Shown here piece by piece: positions 7,442 to 15,586 of a DNA stretch of 59,853 nt. Numbering within the stretch: the first letter of the stretch is position 1; each line of letters starts with the position of its first letter. The stretch spans positions 1 to 59,853 of the forward strand of contig JACVCJ010000007.1 in NCBI GenBank assembly GCA_016742095.1. Direction: 5' to 3'. A model generated the notes under the pieces. That model was given only the letters and a program-made list of their open reading frames with translations, had not been told where the DNA came from and ran no database searches. This DNA is from Bacteroidia bacterium. Lineage in GTDB: Bacteria; Bacteroidota; Bacteroidia; CAIKAF01. Position numbers and translations under genes: made by a program.

Positions 7442-8788
7442 ACTGAAGATATTCCCCAGCAGTTCTTCTACGTCCACGTGGCCAGTGATCTCGCCCAGGT
7501 AGCGCAGGGCGGTACGGATGTCCATGGCCACCAGGTCTCCGGAAAGTCCGCTTTCGATGGCGGTGCGGGCGCGGTCCAGGAAATCGGCCGAGCGGTCCAG
7601 GGCCTGCACGTGACGCAGGTTGCTGATGATCACATCGCTTTCGCCGTAGCCCTCGGTGCCGGCCGCTGTGCGCAATGCCTCCCGGATGGCTTCGATGCCC
7701 TGCTTTTCGCGGGCAGAAATGCGCAGTACAGGAAAATCCGCCGTGTATTCCCGGTCGGCCAGCAGATCGGTCTTATTGGCCACACAGATAATTTCGGCCA
7801 GCGGGTATTCCTTCCGGTAATTTTCGTATACGCTTCGTACTTCGGCAGGCGTATCGGTACCGGCATCAAAAACGTACAGGATGATGCTGCTGCCGCGCAT
7901 ACGCTCGTAGGTACGCTGTACCCCGATGGCCTCGATGGTATCCGACGTTTCGCGCAGACCGGCCGTATCCATCAGGCGGAACTGCAGTCCGTCGATGTTC
8001 AGGATGTCTTCCACTACGTCGCGGGTAGTGCCGGCAATATCGCTTACAATGGCTTTTTCTTCGTTCAGCAGGGCGTTCAGCAGGGTGCTTTTTCCCGCAT
8101 TCGGTTTGCCCACGATCGCTACCGGAACGCCGTTCTTAATGGCATTTCCGAGTTTAAAGGAACGGATCAGTTTTCGTATATGCGTGTCGATCTTTGCAAT
8201 GAGCCGCAGCAGGTCTTCGCGACCGGCAAACTCCACGTCTTCTTCGCCAAAATCGAGTTCCAGCTCGATCAGCGAGGCAAAATGTACCAGTTCTTCACGC
8301 AGGGCCTTTATATCGTTGCTCACCCCGCCGCGCATCTGCTGCAGGGCTATACGGTGACTTTTCTGTGAGGAAGAGGCGATGAGATCGGCCACGGCTTCGG
8401 CCTGGGAAAGATCGAAACGACCGTTGAGAAAGGCCCGCTGTGTGAACTCACCCGGCTCGGCCGTACGGGCGCCCAGCTGCAACAGGCGTTCCATCACTTT
8501 TTGCAGGATATAGGACGAACCGTGACAGGACAGCTCGATGGTATCTTCCATGGTATAGGAACGCGGCGCGCGGAACAGGCTGGCCACGGCCTCGTCGAGC
8601 GGTTCTCCGTCTGCATTGAGCAGGGTACCCAGGTGCAGGGTATGGGAAGCCGCCTCTTTCAGGTTACGGCCCTTCCAGGCGGCCTGTACAATATCGAAGG
8701 CGGCCGGCCCGCTGATGCGTATTATGCCTATGGCACCCGCTCCCTGAGGCGTGGCAATGGCGGCAATGGTATCCTGCTGTAACATCAT
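7421..8788 (-). CDS. mnmE: tRNA uridine-5-carboxymethylaminomethyl modification GTPase MnmE
   Basis: 455 residues from the ATG at 8788, the usual family length; upstream in-frame codons to 8968 run into the neighbouring gene and were rejected. The N-terminal tetrahydrofolate-binding domain (residues 1-120) is followed by a helical region interrupted by a G domain: P loop GKPNAGKS at 227-234, DTAG at 274-277 and NKTD at 338-341. The protein ends in FCIGK with the conserved Cys452. With MnmG it adds the carboxymethylaminomethyl group to wobble uridine 34 of several tRNAs. MnmG is not in the window. The last codons serve as the insertion site of the Fic island. Confidence 0.98.
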   Translation of the reverse strand: MMLQQDTIAAIATPQGAGAIGIIRISGPAAFDIVQAAWKGRNLKEAASHTLHLGTLLNADGEPLDEAVASLFRAPRSYTMEDTIELSCHGSSYILQKVMERLLQLGARTAEPGEFTQRAFLNGRFDLSQAEAVADLIASSSQKSHRIALQQMRGGVSNDIKALREELVHFASLIELELDFGEEDVEFAGREDLLRLIAKIDTHIRKLIRSFKLGNAIKNGVPVAIVGKPNAGKSTLLNALLNEEKAIVSDIAGTTRDVVEDILNIDGLQFRLMDTAGLRETSDTIEAIGVQRTYERMRGSSIILYVFDAGTDTPAEVRSVYENYRKEYPLAEIICVANKTDLLADREYTADFPVLRISAREKQGIEAIREALRTAAGTEGYGESDVIISNLRHVQALDRSADFLDRARTAIESGLSGDLVAMDIRTALRYLGEITGHVDVEELLGNIFSKFCIGK

Positions 8789-8841
8789 GGGGCAAAAATA
8801 CATCCATTTCGGCGCTTTGCCTAAAAAAGCAGGGCGCTCTC

Positions 8842-9279
8842 CTATGCGATCAGGCGAAAACGACGCAGCCAGCTGTATACATAACAACCTACGCAGAAGC
8901 CCGCGGCGCTTTCCAGCAGGGCGCAAATACCGAAAACAGCCCCGGTAACGATGGAGGCCCATTTCCATTCAAAATAAAGAAAAACGGCCATCAGTACCGA
9001 AAACAGGATGCCTGCCCCGGCGGCGAATTTCTTCGGTGCCGCATCCGTAAACACAGGCGCCGCACCCGACCATTTTACCAGCAGGGCCGCCAGCGCACGC
9101 AACGGACTATAGGTACCGCCACGCCAGGTGCGTTCGGCAAAATCAAAGGCCAGGACCACGAAGATCCAGGGCTGGTCCAGGAAAAAACCGGCCAGCAGCA
9201 GGAACAATACCTGTGCGGCCACGGTACGCACCACACGCTCATTCACCCGTTCCCCGGATATGGGACATTCTGTTTGCAT
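8842..9279 (-). CDS. DUF4395-family membrane protein
   Basis: 145 residues with about four membrane helices. The N-terminal CPISGERVNERVVR segment, the Asp-Phe-Ala-Glu-Arg region with nearby SPLRAL, and the C-terminal Leu-Leu-Glu followed by FCVGCYVY are the pattern of the DUF4395 family, whose Cys pair near the C terminus recalls redox membrane proteins. No function is established. It lies 53 bp upstream of mnmE on the same strand. A -7-like element (read on the minus strand as TAATTTTG, 9301-9308) lies 21 bp before its start. Confidence 0.8.
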   Translation of the reverse strand: MQTECPISGERVNERVVRTVAAQVLFLLLAGFFLDQPWIFVVLAFDFAERTWRGGTYSPLRALAALLVKWSGAAPVFTDAAPKKFAAGAGILFSVLMAVFLYFEWKWASIVTGAVFGICALLESAAGFCVGCYVYSWLRRFRLIA

Positions 9280-9341
9280 TTCTATTTATTTATTAGTCCA
9301 CAAAATTAGTAGACTATTTGCATTCCGGATATCTTTCACGC

Positions 9342-9371
9342 AAAAAAAATGCCTTCCCCGGGAGAAAGGCA
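9342..9371 (-). terminator. Rho-independent terminator of the SPFH/ribbon-helix-helix operon
   Basis: On the minus strand TGCCTT and AAGGCA arms (9366-9371 and 9350-9355) enclose a short C/G-rich loop and are followed by eight T residues (9342-9349). It lies 27 bp after the stop of the ribbon-helix-helix gene. Confidence 0.8.
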
Positions 9372-9397
9372 CCTGACAAATTTATATCCAGGCGTTT

Positions 9398-9559
9398 TTA
9401 TTTCGATTTTTTCAGTCGTCCCGCATCCTTCAACGCTTTATGCAGAATGTACTCCAGCTGACCGTTGACACTACGGAACTCGTCGGCAGCCCATTTCTCG
9501 AGCAGCTTATACTGTTCTTCATCCATACGGAGTACAAAGGATTTCTTTTTATCAGCCAT
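9398..9559 (-). CDS. Small Arc/ribbon-helix-helix DNA-binding protein
   Basis: 53 residues. It begins MADKKKSFVLRMDEEQYKLL, a beta strand followed by a helix with the spacing of the Arc/MetJ ribbon-helix-helix fold, then a second helix (SVNGQLEYILHKALKDAG) and a basic tail. It starts 7 bp after the SPFH gene, so the two are co-transcribed, and a terminator follows. Pairing of an SPFH protein with a small Arc-like protein recurs in many bacteria. It may autoregulate through the palindromes at 10446-10463; this is an inference. Confidence 0.8.
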   Translation of the reverse strand: MADKKKSFVLRMDEEQYKLLEKWAADEFRSVNGQLEYILHKALKDAGRLKKSK

Positions 9560-9566
9560 CTGAATA

Positions 9567-10442
9567 TTAGTATAGAGTTCCCGTATTCACCACCGGACTG
9601 GCGGCTTTATCCGAGCAGAGCACCACCATCAGGTTGCTTACCATGGCGGCCTTACGTTCTTCGTCCAGGTGTACGATCTGCTTTTTGCTCAGTTCGTCCA
9701 GCGCCATCTCTACCATACCCACGGCGCCTTCTACAATTTTCTGGCGGGCCGCTACCACTGCGGTGGCCTGCTGGCGCTGCAGCATAGCTCCGGCAATTTC
9801 CGAAGAATAGGCCAGGTGCGTAATACGGGCCTCGATCACGTGTATACCGGCGATCACAAGGCGGGCCGCAATTTCCTGCTCCAGCAGTTCGTTTACTTCT
9901 TTGGCATCGGAGCGCAGCGTGATGGTCGCGTGTTCATCTTCCAGGTTATCGTAGGAATAGGCCCCGGCAAGCTGACGTATGGCCGATTCACTCTGGGTCT
10001 TGATGAACTCCTCGTATTTCTCCACTTCAAAAATGGCCTTGAAGGTATCTTCCACTTTCCATACCACCACGGTACCGATCATAATGGGGTTACCCATCTT
10101 ATCGTTCACCTTTATGGCCTGGGTCTCCAGGTTACGCGCACGCAGGGATACCTTGCGCTTGCCCATGAACGGGTTGGCATAGAAAAAGCCGTTCTTTTTT
10201 ACCGTGCCTTTATAGGTGCCGAAGAATATCATCACACGCGAAGTGTTGGGATCTACCACGAAAAAACCGGGCATCAGCAGGAACAGCAGGGTCATCAGGG
10301 TTATACCCAGCCATTCCAGGCCCAGTCCCCCGATAAAAAGGTATACGGATACGGCCAGCCCCACTACCATCAGCAGGAATACGGCGGCACCGTTCATGGG
10401 TTTGAATGCTTTTTCGGGCGAAGTTTGCGATTTAGTATTCAT
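9567..10442 (-). CDS. SPFH/Band 7 domain membrane protein
   Basis: 291 residues. Two hydrophobic stretches near the N terminus (about residues 17-60) anchor the protein; the SPFH domain follows ([20 protein letters not shown] onwards, about residues 65-240) with the conserved [16 protein letters not shown] segment and a helical, Gln/Ala-rich tail from about residue 215. SPFH proteins form ring-shaped membrane assemblies that control proteases or organise membrane domains. Its only operon partner is the ribbon-helix-helix gene, not NfeD or a protease, which sets it apart from the HflK/HflC and stomatin types. The start at 10442 leaves the palindromic site directly upstream. Confidence 0.88.
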   Translation of the reverse strand: MNTKSQTSPEKAFKPMNGAAVFLLMVVGLAVSVYLFIGGLGLEWLGITLMTLLFLLMPGFFVVDPNTSRVMIFFGTYKGTVKKNGFFYANPFMGKRKVSLRARNLETQAIKVNDKMGNPIMIGTVVVWKVEDTFKAIFEVEKYEEFIKTQSESAIRQLAGAYSYDNLEDEHATITLRSDAKEVNELLEQEIAARLVIAGIHVIEARITHLAYSSEIAGAMLQRQQATAVVAARQKIVEGAVGMVEMALDELSKKQIVHLDEERKAAMVSNLMVVLCSDKAASPVVNTGTLY

Positions 10443-10445
10443 ATA

Positions 10446-10463
10446 ATATCAATTTGATATCAA
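10446..10463. promoter_or_regulatory. Palindromic operator-like site before the SPFH operon
   Basis: ATATCAA-t-TTGATAT (10446-10460) and the overlapping perfect palindrome TTGATATCAA (10454-10463) start 4 bp before the SPFH start codon. Two half-overlapping dyads of the same core are typical of an operator bound by a small dimeric repressor; the ribbon-helix-helix protein encoded in the operon is the obvious candidate. Confidence 0.5.
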
Positions 10464-10470
10464 ATATAAG

Positions 10471-10497
10471 AAAAAAAACATACCCTTGCAGGTATGT
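10471..10497 (-). terminator. Rho-independent terminator of the thioredoxin-like gene
   Basis: On the minus strand ACATACC and GGTATGT arms (within 10478-10497, 6-base loop) are followed by eight T residues (10471-10478). It ends the fulvocin-like/thioredoxin transcription unit 25 bp after the stop at 10523. Confidence 0.8.
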
Positions 10498-10522
10498 TGA
10501 AAAATGTTTTATCGTATGGTTT

Positions 10523-11407
10523 TTAGCGGACCAGCAGAATATCGATCCGTTCTTCGAACCACTGGCGGTAATGCAGTGAATTTACACGTACGAAACCCTG
10601 GTTCTCGAAATGAATAGCCCCGTCCTTACCGATAATGCAGTAGCGCGGCACATAACTGATGTTGAGGAAACTGCTCATCCGCGAATCCAGATCGTACAGC
10701 ACGTGTTCTTCGGCTATTTCGCCGCCGGCCTCACTCAGGTAGGCCTTCATTTCCTTCATGGAGTCCTCTTTACCGGTATTTACACTGTAGATCTTTACGA
10801 CGTCCTCGTCGGCATAGATCGTACGCAGGTCCTGCAGCATAGGCAGCGCTTCGCGACAGGGTTTACAGTGGATGGTCCAGAAATCAAGCACCACTACCTT
10901 ATTCTCGAACAGCTCTTTAGAGTCCAGCGTATCGCCTTTTGTATTCAGCAGCGAAAAGCTCGGCAGTTCGATATGTGTTTCGCGCTGGTGTGCGTAGGAC
11001 GAGTACAGCGACGAAAAATAATACGCCGTAGCGATCAGTGCCATCAGGGTAAGCAGCAGGAAAACGGCGGTGCGTATCCTGCTTTTGCCCGCTTTGAGTA
11101 CGTACCAGAAAAGTACATACGACAGCGCATGCAGCGTGGAGAACACAAAACAGTAGATGGAAGGCGATTCTTCAGCAACGTACTGCAACAGGAAATACAC
11201 GGCAGGGTAAAACACGGCTACCGGCATAGGCAGCAGCCAGTGCATATTTCCCAGGTAATTACGGAGGCGGTAGGTACCGAGACTCCCGATAAGTGCCAGG
11301 AAAATAAGCACAATGCAGGTCACCGTATAATTCTCTACGGAATGTACACTGATGCTGATGATAAAGAACAGGATACCTACAAGAAGTACCGAGACCGCTT
11401 TATTCAT
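10523..11407 (-). CDS. Membrane-anchored TlpA-like thioredoxin protein
   Basis: 294 residues. Residues 1-135 form about five membrane helices, and residues 145-294 form an extracytoplasmic thioredoxin-like domain with an AhpC/TSA-TlpA look: VVLDFWTIHCKPCREALPML contains the redox pair CKPC. A cis-Pro loop (ISYVPRYCIIGKDG) is present near the C terminus. Such proteins reduce or shuffle disulfides in the periplasm. It lies 58 bp downstream of the cysteine-rich fulvocin C-like lipoprotein gene on the same strand and before a shared terminator, so it may handle the disulfides of that protein. Confidence 0.85.
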   Translation of the reverse strand: MNKAVSVLLVGILFFIISISVHSVENYTVTCIVLIFLALIGSLGTYRLRNYLGNMHWLLPMPVAVFYPAVYFLLQYVAEESPSIYCFVFSTLHALSYVLFWYVLKAGKSRIRTAVFLLLTLMALIATAYYFSSLYSSYAHQRETHIELPSFSLLNTKGDTLDSKELFENKVVVLDFWTIHCKPCREALPMLQDLRTIYADEDVVKIYSVNTGKEDSMKEMKAYLSEAGGEIAEEHVLYDLDSRMSSFLNISYVPRYCIIGKDGAIHFENQGFVRVNSLHYRQWFEERIDILLVR

Positions 11408-11465
11408 AGGTTAATGGTGTTCCGGAAAGCAGGGCGGCAGGCCGGGATAACCGGCGTACGATGGC

Positions 11466-12110
11466 CTATTGTGAAAAGTCGCAACGACCGTTGCAGGAAT
11501 ATAACCAGAGATAACCGCAACCGATCTCACTGCCGGCGCAGCTGCCTGCACAGGCTACCTGGGTACCGCAGAGGTTTACGGCCTTGCTGCAGTTACAGTT
11601 TTTGATACGGTCGATCACCGGAGGCTGGGGACCGGCGGCTACGGCATTGTAGTCTTCCAGGCTACCGAAAGCGTAGTACAGCTGCTCAATAGAGAAGTAC
11701 TGACGGGCTTTCAGGTTAAAACCGGACATAAAATCGCTCATGAAAGTCTGGTATTCCTCACTGGTAATATCAAACTCCTTGTACGTGATGCGGTTGTCCA
11801 GTTCGTTGATGGTAGCGACCTGATCGGCATCGAATGTTGCCATTTCGCGCAGGTTACGGATCTTGTCCTTCCACAGTTCGTAACGGTTTTCCGGGGTCAT
11901 TCCGTTGTACAGTTCTTTCTGCTGTTCAATAGGCAGCTGAACGAACGCAAGGCGGTCATAAATTACAGAACCGGTAGTAGGTGTTGTTTTCGCGACAGGT
12001 GCAGGATCTGTTGTTGAAGTGTTCGGCGTAGCCGATGAAACAACCTCTTTTTTGTCGCAGGAAGCCAGCAATAAGCAGGGCAGAGCCAGAATTAATAATA
12101 ACTTTCTCAT
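11466..12110 (-). CDS. Fulvocin C-related cysteine-rich lipoprotein
   Basis: 214 residues from the ATG at 12110, which gives a clean lipoprotein signal (LLASC, Cys18); upstream in-frame ATGs up to 12233 are less likely. A Thr/Pro-rich linker leads to a helical region (about 50-150) containing ENRYELWKDKI. The C-terminal 43 residues carry eight cysteines: 172, 174, 181, 187, 191, 198, 206 and 210, with CNC near the start, GCGYLW and CNGRC at the end. The number and order of cysteines recall fulvocin C, a myxobacterial bacteriocin with four disulfides, and the helical part fits the NCBI family named after it. Whether this protein is a bacteriocin is unknown. Confidence 0.75.
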   Translation of the reverse strand: MRKLLLILALPCLLLASCDKKEVVSSATPNTSTTDPAPVAKTTPTTGSVIYDRLAFVQLPIEQQKELYNGMTPENRYELWKDKIRNLREMATFDADQVATINELDNRITYKEFDITSEEYQTFMSDFMSGFNLKARQYFSIEQLYYAFGSLEDYNAVAAGPQPPVIDRIKNCNCSKAVNLCGTQVACAGSCAGSEIGCGYLWLYSCNGRCDFSQ

Positions 12111-12261
12111 AAATTTTTTGTTACTCAAGTGCAAGGTCAAAGTAAATAAAATATAATGACACGCCCAAATTGTGCCTGCATTTCCTCTGTTTTCAAAATC
12201 CGTAAACTCAACTTTAACGTAACTTTTATACACAAAATAAAAACTTGTTTGTTACTTAGCT

Positions 12262-12924
12262 ATGATGATCCGACACGCAATTCCGGGCCTGTTCTTCCTC
12301 CTTTTATCCTGCGGGACGAAGGAAGAAAGCAATGCTGCCGGCAACCGGCAAAAAAATCTTACAGAAACTATGGATATACATATAACGGGAAATACGGACA
12401 CGGCCACCTTCGGGGCAGGTTGCTTCTGGTGTGTGGAAGCCGTTTTCCAGGAACTGAAAGGGGTACAGAAAGTGACCAGCGGTTACAGCGGGGGCACGGT
12501 AAAAAATCCGTCGTACCGCGAGGTATGTACCGGCCGTACCGGGCATGCCGAAGTGATACAGGTGGTTTACGACCCCGACACCATCTCGTTCAGCGAACTG
12601 CTGGAGGTGTTCTGGCAGACGCACGACCCTACCACGCTGAACCAGCAGGGTGCCGACATCGGTACGCAATACCGCAGCGCCGTGTTCTACAACTCGCCCG
12701 AACAGCAGCAGCTGGCCGAAGCGTATAAAAAGAAACTGGACGCCTCGGGCGCCTTTTCCGCACCGGTTGTAACGGAGATCTCGCCCCTGGTCAATTTTTA
12801 CCCGGCCGAGGACTACCATCAGAATTATTATGCCGAGAACGGGGAACAGCCCTATTGCCGGGCCGTGATCCGTCCGAAAATGGATAAATTCCGCGCCGTT
12901 TTTGCCGATAAACTGAAAAAATAA
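12262..12924 (+). CDS. msrA: Peptide methionine sulfoxide reductase MsrA, lipoprotein form
   Basis: 220 residues. The N terminus carries a lipoprotein signal (FLLLSC, Cys17), so the enzyme should sit in the envelope. The catalytic motif GAGCFWCVEA has the nucleophile Cys54, followed by GVQKVTSGYSGG, TGRTGHAEVIQVVYDP and the HDPTTLNQQGADIGTQYRS segment, all family signatures. It reduces methionine-S-sulfoxide in proteins. No fused MsrB domain is present. It is divergent from the fulvocin-like gene, with 151 bp between the starts. Confidence 0.95.
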   Translation: MMIRHAIPGLFFLLLSCGTKEESNAAGNRQKNLTETMDIHITGNTDTATFGAGCFWCVEAVFQELKGVQKVTSGYSGGTVKNPSYREVCTGRTGHAEVIQVVYDPDTISFSELLEVFWQTHDPTTLNQQGADIGTQYRSAVFYNSPEQQQLAEAYKKKLDASGAFSAPVVTEISPLVNFYPAEDYHQNYYAENGEQPYCRAVIRPKMDKFRAVFADKLKK

Positions 12925-12966
12925 AAAAGAGTTGTTAACCTTATGAAATGCCCATAAATTTGCTTT

Positions 12967-13656
12967 ATGGATTATACGAACGACAGAGGCATGGGATTCC
13001 GGTCTTTTCCACCGGTTACACTGAACTTACTTATTATAAACGGACTTGTTTTCCTGGCGGGACTGATACCCGCATTCAGCGAATTTATAGAAATGTATTT
13101 CCCGCTGCGCTACCCCATACTGCAGACCCTGCCCGACGAGGTGCTGCTGCATTACGGCTATAACCTGGCGCTGTCGAAGGTGCCTTTCCAGTTCATTACA
13201 CATATGTTCACGCATGCCGATTTCTTTCACCTGTTCTTTAACATGTTCGGGTTATGGATGTTCGGCGCCGTGGTAGAAAACTACTGGAAAGAGAAGAAAT
13301 TCCTGGTGTACTACCTGATATGCGGCCTCGGGGCTGCCGGGCTGTACCTCGGCTACCTGTACCTTAGCGGTTCGCAGCAGCCTTCGGCCATGGTAGGTGC
13401 CTCCGGGGCCCTCTACGGACTGCTGCTGGCCTACGGTTTCATGTTTCCCAACAACGTGGTGTACATCAACTTTTTTCTGCCGCTCAAAGCCAAATACTGG
13501 GTAATGATCCTCATCGGTTTTGACCTGGTGGCCGGCTTTGCAAACCAGGCCGGCGATAATGTGGCCCACTTTGCCCATATCGGCGGAGCGCTCACCGGTC
13601 TGCTCATACTCCTCTACTGGCGTAAAAAAGGCCGCCTGTATTGGAAAAATTTTTAG
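12967..13656 (+). CDS. Rhomboid-family intramembrane serine protease (active-site complete)
   Basis: 229 residues with about six membrane helices. The loop FITHMFTHADFFHLFFNM carries His88 and Asn92, the catalytic serine is Ser146 in VGASGALYG, and the catalytic histidine is His204 in AHFAHIGGALTG. All residues needed for the Ser-His dyad are present. Rhomboids cut substrates within or next to membrane helices. It lies 35 bp before a second rhomboid-like gene that lacks the histidine, so the two may work together. Confidence 0.93.
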   Translation: MDYTNDRGMGFRSFPPVTLNLLIINGLVFLAGLIPAFSEFIEMYFPLRYPILQTLPDEVLLHYGYNLALSKVPFQFITHMFTHADFFHLFFNMFGLWMFGAVVENYWKEKKFLVYYLICGLGAAGLYLGYLYLSGSQQPSAMVGASGALYGLLLAYGFMFPNNVVYINFFLPLKAKYWVMILIGFDLVAGFANQAGDNVAHFAHIGGALTGLLILLYWRKKGRLYWKNF

Positions 13657-13691
13657 TAACTTTATACGTTATATAGTAAGTACACTGGCTG

Positions 13692-14558
13692 ATGGCTATA
13701 TTCAGGCGATACAAAGCTCAAAAACGACAGGCGCGTTTCCGGTTGCATATGGTTATTCCCGTATTGCTGGTGGCCTGCTATGTAATTTCGTCGCTGCCGT
13801 CCAGTACAGGTATGCCCGAAGTGCAGTCCTTCCTGCGCGACTATGTGTACCTGCCTACCCATTTTACCGATTTCTGGCACAGGCCCTGGACCCTTTTCAC
13901 GTTTTTCTTCTTTCACGAAAATCCCATCCTGCTGCTGATCAACCTGGGCGGATACTTTATTTTCTCCTCGCTCACCTCCAACCTGCTGGGCCGCAAAGTA
14001 GTGTTCCCCCTGTTCATCCTGGGTAATATCACGGGCGCCGTGTTCCTCGTACTGCTTACTTCGCTGCCTTTTGCCGGCGGACTGAACATACCCGCGTACA
14101 CCTGCGGTTCCAGCGGCGGTATCATGGCCCTGCTGCTGGCATCTACCTTTTATATACCGCTCAAGGTGGTCCGTTTCTACGGATTATTCCCCGTAAAACT
14201 CAAATACGTAGGCATGGCGCTTCCGGCCATCAGCATTATTTTCCTGGTGGCGGGCAAATTTGCCGATCTGCAGCTGCAATACCTGGGCGGTATGCTCAGT
14301 GGTATGTTCTTTGCAACGGCCATACGCCGGGGCAATGTACACCCGGGTTCGCTGAAGCCGGTGAAAAAGAAAAAACGCATCGTACCCGTATTGCACGGCC
14401 CTTCGCAGCCCGAAAAAAGTACGGTGAAGACCGAGGAAGAGATCGTTTCGCCGCAGGAATACGTGGATCACCTGCTGGAAAAAATACTGCGCAACGGCAT
14501 GGACAGCCTGCAGGAAGACGAACGCAACTACCTGGACAATTACAGTAAAAAGCTCTGA
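13692..14558 (+). CDS. Rhomboid-like protein lacking the catalytic histidine
   Basis: 288 residues; six to seven membrane helices (about 20-210) and a hydrophilic tail of about 75 residues ending near the C terminus. It keeps the rhomboid serine motif (CGSSGGIMAL, Ser141) but the helix that normally carries AHxGG reads LQYLGGMLSG, with Tyr197 where His stands in its neighbour. The HxxxN loop is reduced to FFFHENPILLLINLGG. It is therefore probably a non-proteolytic pseudo-rhomboid, or at least an altered enzyme. It follows the active rhomboid and precedes the Nudix gene by 9 bp; the three likely form one transcript. Confidence 0.85.
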   Translation: MAIFRRYKAQKRQARFRLHMVIPVLLVACYVISSLPSSTGMPEVQSFLRDYVYLPTHFTDFWHRPWTLFTFFFFHENPILLLINLGGYFIFSSLTSNLLGRKVVFPLFILGNITGAVFLVLLTSLPFAGGLNIPAYTCGSSGGIMALLLASTFYIPLKVVRFYGLFPVKLKYVGMALPAISIIFLVAGKFADLQLQYLGGMLSGMFFATAIRRGNVHPGSLKPVKKKKRIVPVLHGPSQPEKSTVKTEEEIVSPQEYVDHLLEKILRNGMDSLQEDERNYLDNYSKKL

Positions 14559-14567
14559 AGATTCCTT

Positions 14568-15212
14568 ATGTTCTCATTCCAGGAATTAACGGATAAATTA
14601 GAAAAGATAGAAGCCCGCATTCAACAGGGCGAAGGCGGTTTTCCCTCCCAGAAGATCATGGCTCCCATGGCCCGGCTTTCGGCAGAGGAACACCTGCGTT
14701 CGGGACAGATCCGTCCGCGGCTGGGCGCCGTACTGGCCCTGCTCTACCCGGATAAAGACAATTTTTACCTGTGCATGATGAAGCGTCCCGAGTACCAGGG
14801 CGTACATTCCGGGCAGATATCCTTTCCGGGCGGCAAAAAAGAAGAAGGCGATCCCGACCTTTTACATACGGCCATACGCGAAGCCTGCGAAGAAGTGAAC
14901 ATTGCCCGTACCGATCTGCTGCTCACCGCTCCCCTGACCCAGGTGTATATTCCGCCCAGCAATTTCCTGGTAAGTCCCTACCTGGCCCTGAGCGACCATA
15001 AACCCGAATTTGCGGCCGATGCCATAGAGGTGGAAGCCATACTGCACCTGCCCGTAGAGGAACTTTTCGAGGAAGAACGCATTGAATCGGGGAACATACC
15101 CACGTCGATAGGCATTATAAAGAACTATCCCTACTTTAATTTTTCCATAGGGCACGTGTGGGGCGCAACAGCCATGATCACGTCCGAGATCCGCACCCTG
15201 CTCATGCGTTAA
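14568..15212 (+). CDS. CoA-type Nudix hydrolase
   Basis: 214 residues. The segment MMKRPEYQGVHSGQISFPGG is the CoA-pyrophosphatase signature preceding the Nudix box, which continues with KKEEGDPDLLHTAIREACEE (catalytic REACEE). Family members cut CoA and acyl-CoA into 3',5'-ADP and phosphopantetheine. It is the third gene of the rhomboid run. Its TAA stop overlaps the stop codon of the opposite-strand gene 15209-15409. Confidence 0.93.
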   Translation: MFSFQELTDKLEKIEARIQQGEGGFPSQKIMAPMARLSAEEHLRSGQIRPRLGAVLALLYPDKDNFYLCMMKRPEYQGVHSGQISFPGGKKEEGDPDLLHTAIREACEEVNIARTDLLLTAPLTQVYIPPSNFLVSPYLALSDHKPEFAADAIEVEAILHLPVEELFEEERIESGNIPTSIGIIKNYPYFNFSIGHVWGATAMITSEIRTLLMR

Positions 15213-15409
15213 ACCCCGATGAACTTCCGTTTCAGGAACAGGAAGATGGCCAGGAACAGCAATACCGCCAGCAGTACCACCCAGGCATTTTTGAAATATT
15301 TACGGTGTATCTTAATGTCTTTCCAATACGCAAAAACGAGTACCAGCGCGAAACAGCCGGCAAAAATGAGGGTGAACCAGATACGGCCGGGAGTGAATAA
15401 TGTTTCCAT
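15209..15409 (-). CDS. Small two-helix membrane protein
   Basis: 66 residues from the ATG at 15409: two hydrophobic helices separated by a basic segment (YWKDIKIHRKYFKN) and a short basic tail. An in-frame ATG at 15475 would add 22 residues with no hydrophobic pattern and was rejected. No function is recognised; similar short proteins are conserved in Bacteroidota. The stop codons of this gene and the Nudix gene overlap (TTAA shared by both strands). Confidence 0.65.
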   Translation of the reverse strand: METLFTPGRIWFTLIFAGCFALVLVFAYWKDIKIHRKYFKNAWVVLLAVLLFLAIFLFLKRKFIGV

Positions 15410-15510
15410 AATAACTTGGGATAAGCCGGCACAAAATAAAGAATGCTTTCCCACGTTATCAAATCGGATCGACAATTAGGATCCGGGGGGACGTTTTTTT
15501 AAAAAAAATC

Positions 15511-15540
15511 TTGTACAGTGTGTGAATGTTTATATTTTTG
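15511..15540 (+). promoter_or_regulatory. Bacteroidota-type promoter before the gene at 15587
   Basis: TATTTTTG (15533-15540) fits the -7 consensus TAnnTTTG and TTG at 15511-15513 lies 19 bp upstream as a -33 element. The distance to the start codon is 46 bp. Confidence 0.6.
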
Positions 15541-15586
15541 AGCCTGTTTTTCGATAAAGAACTAAAATAAACACAACAGATATATT

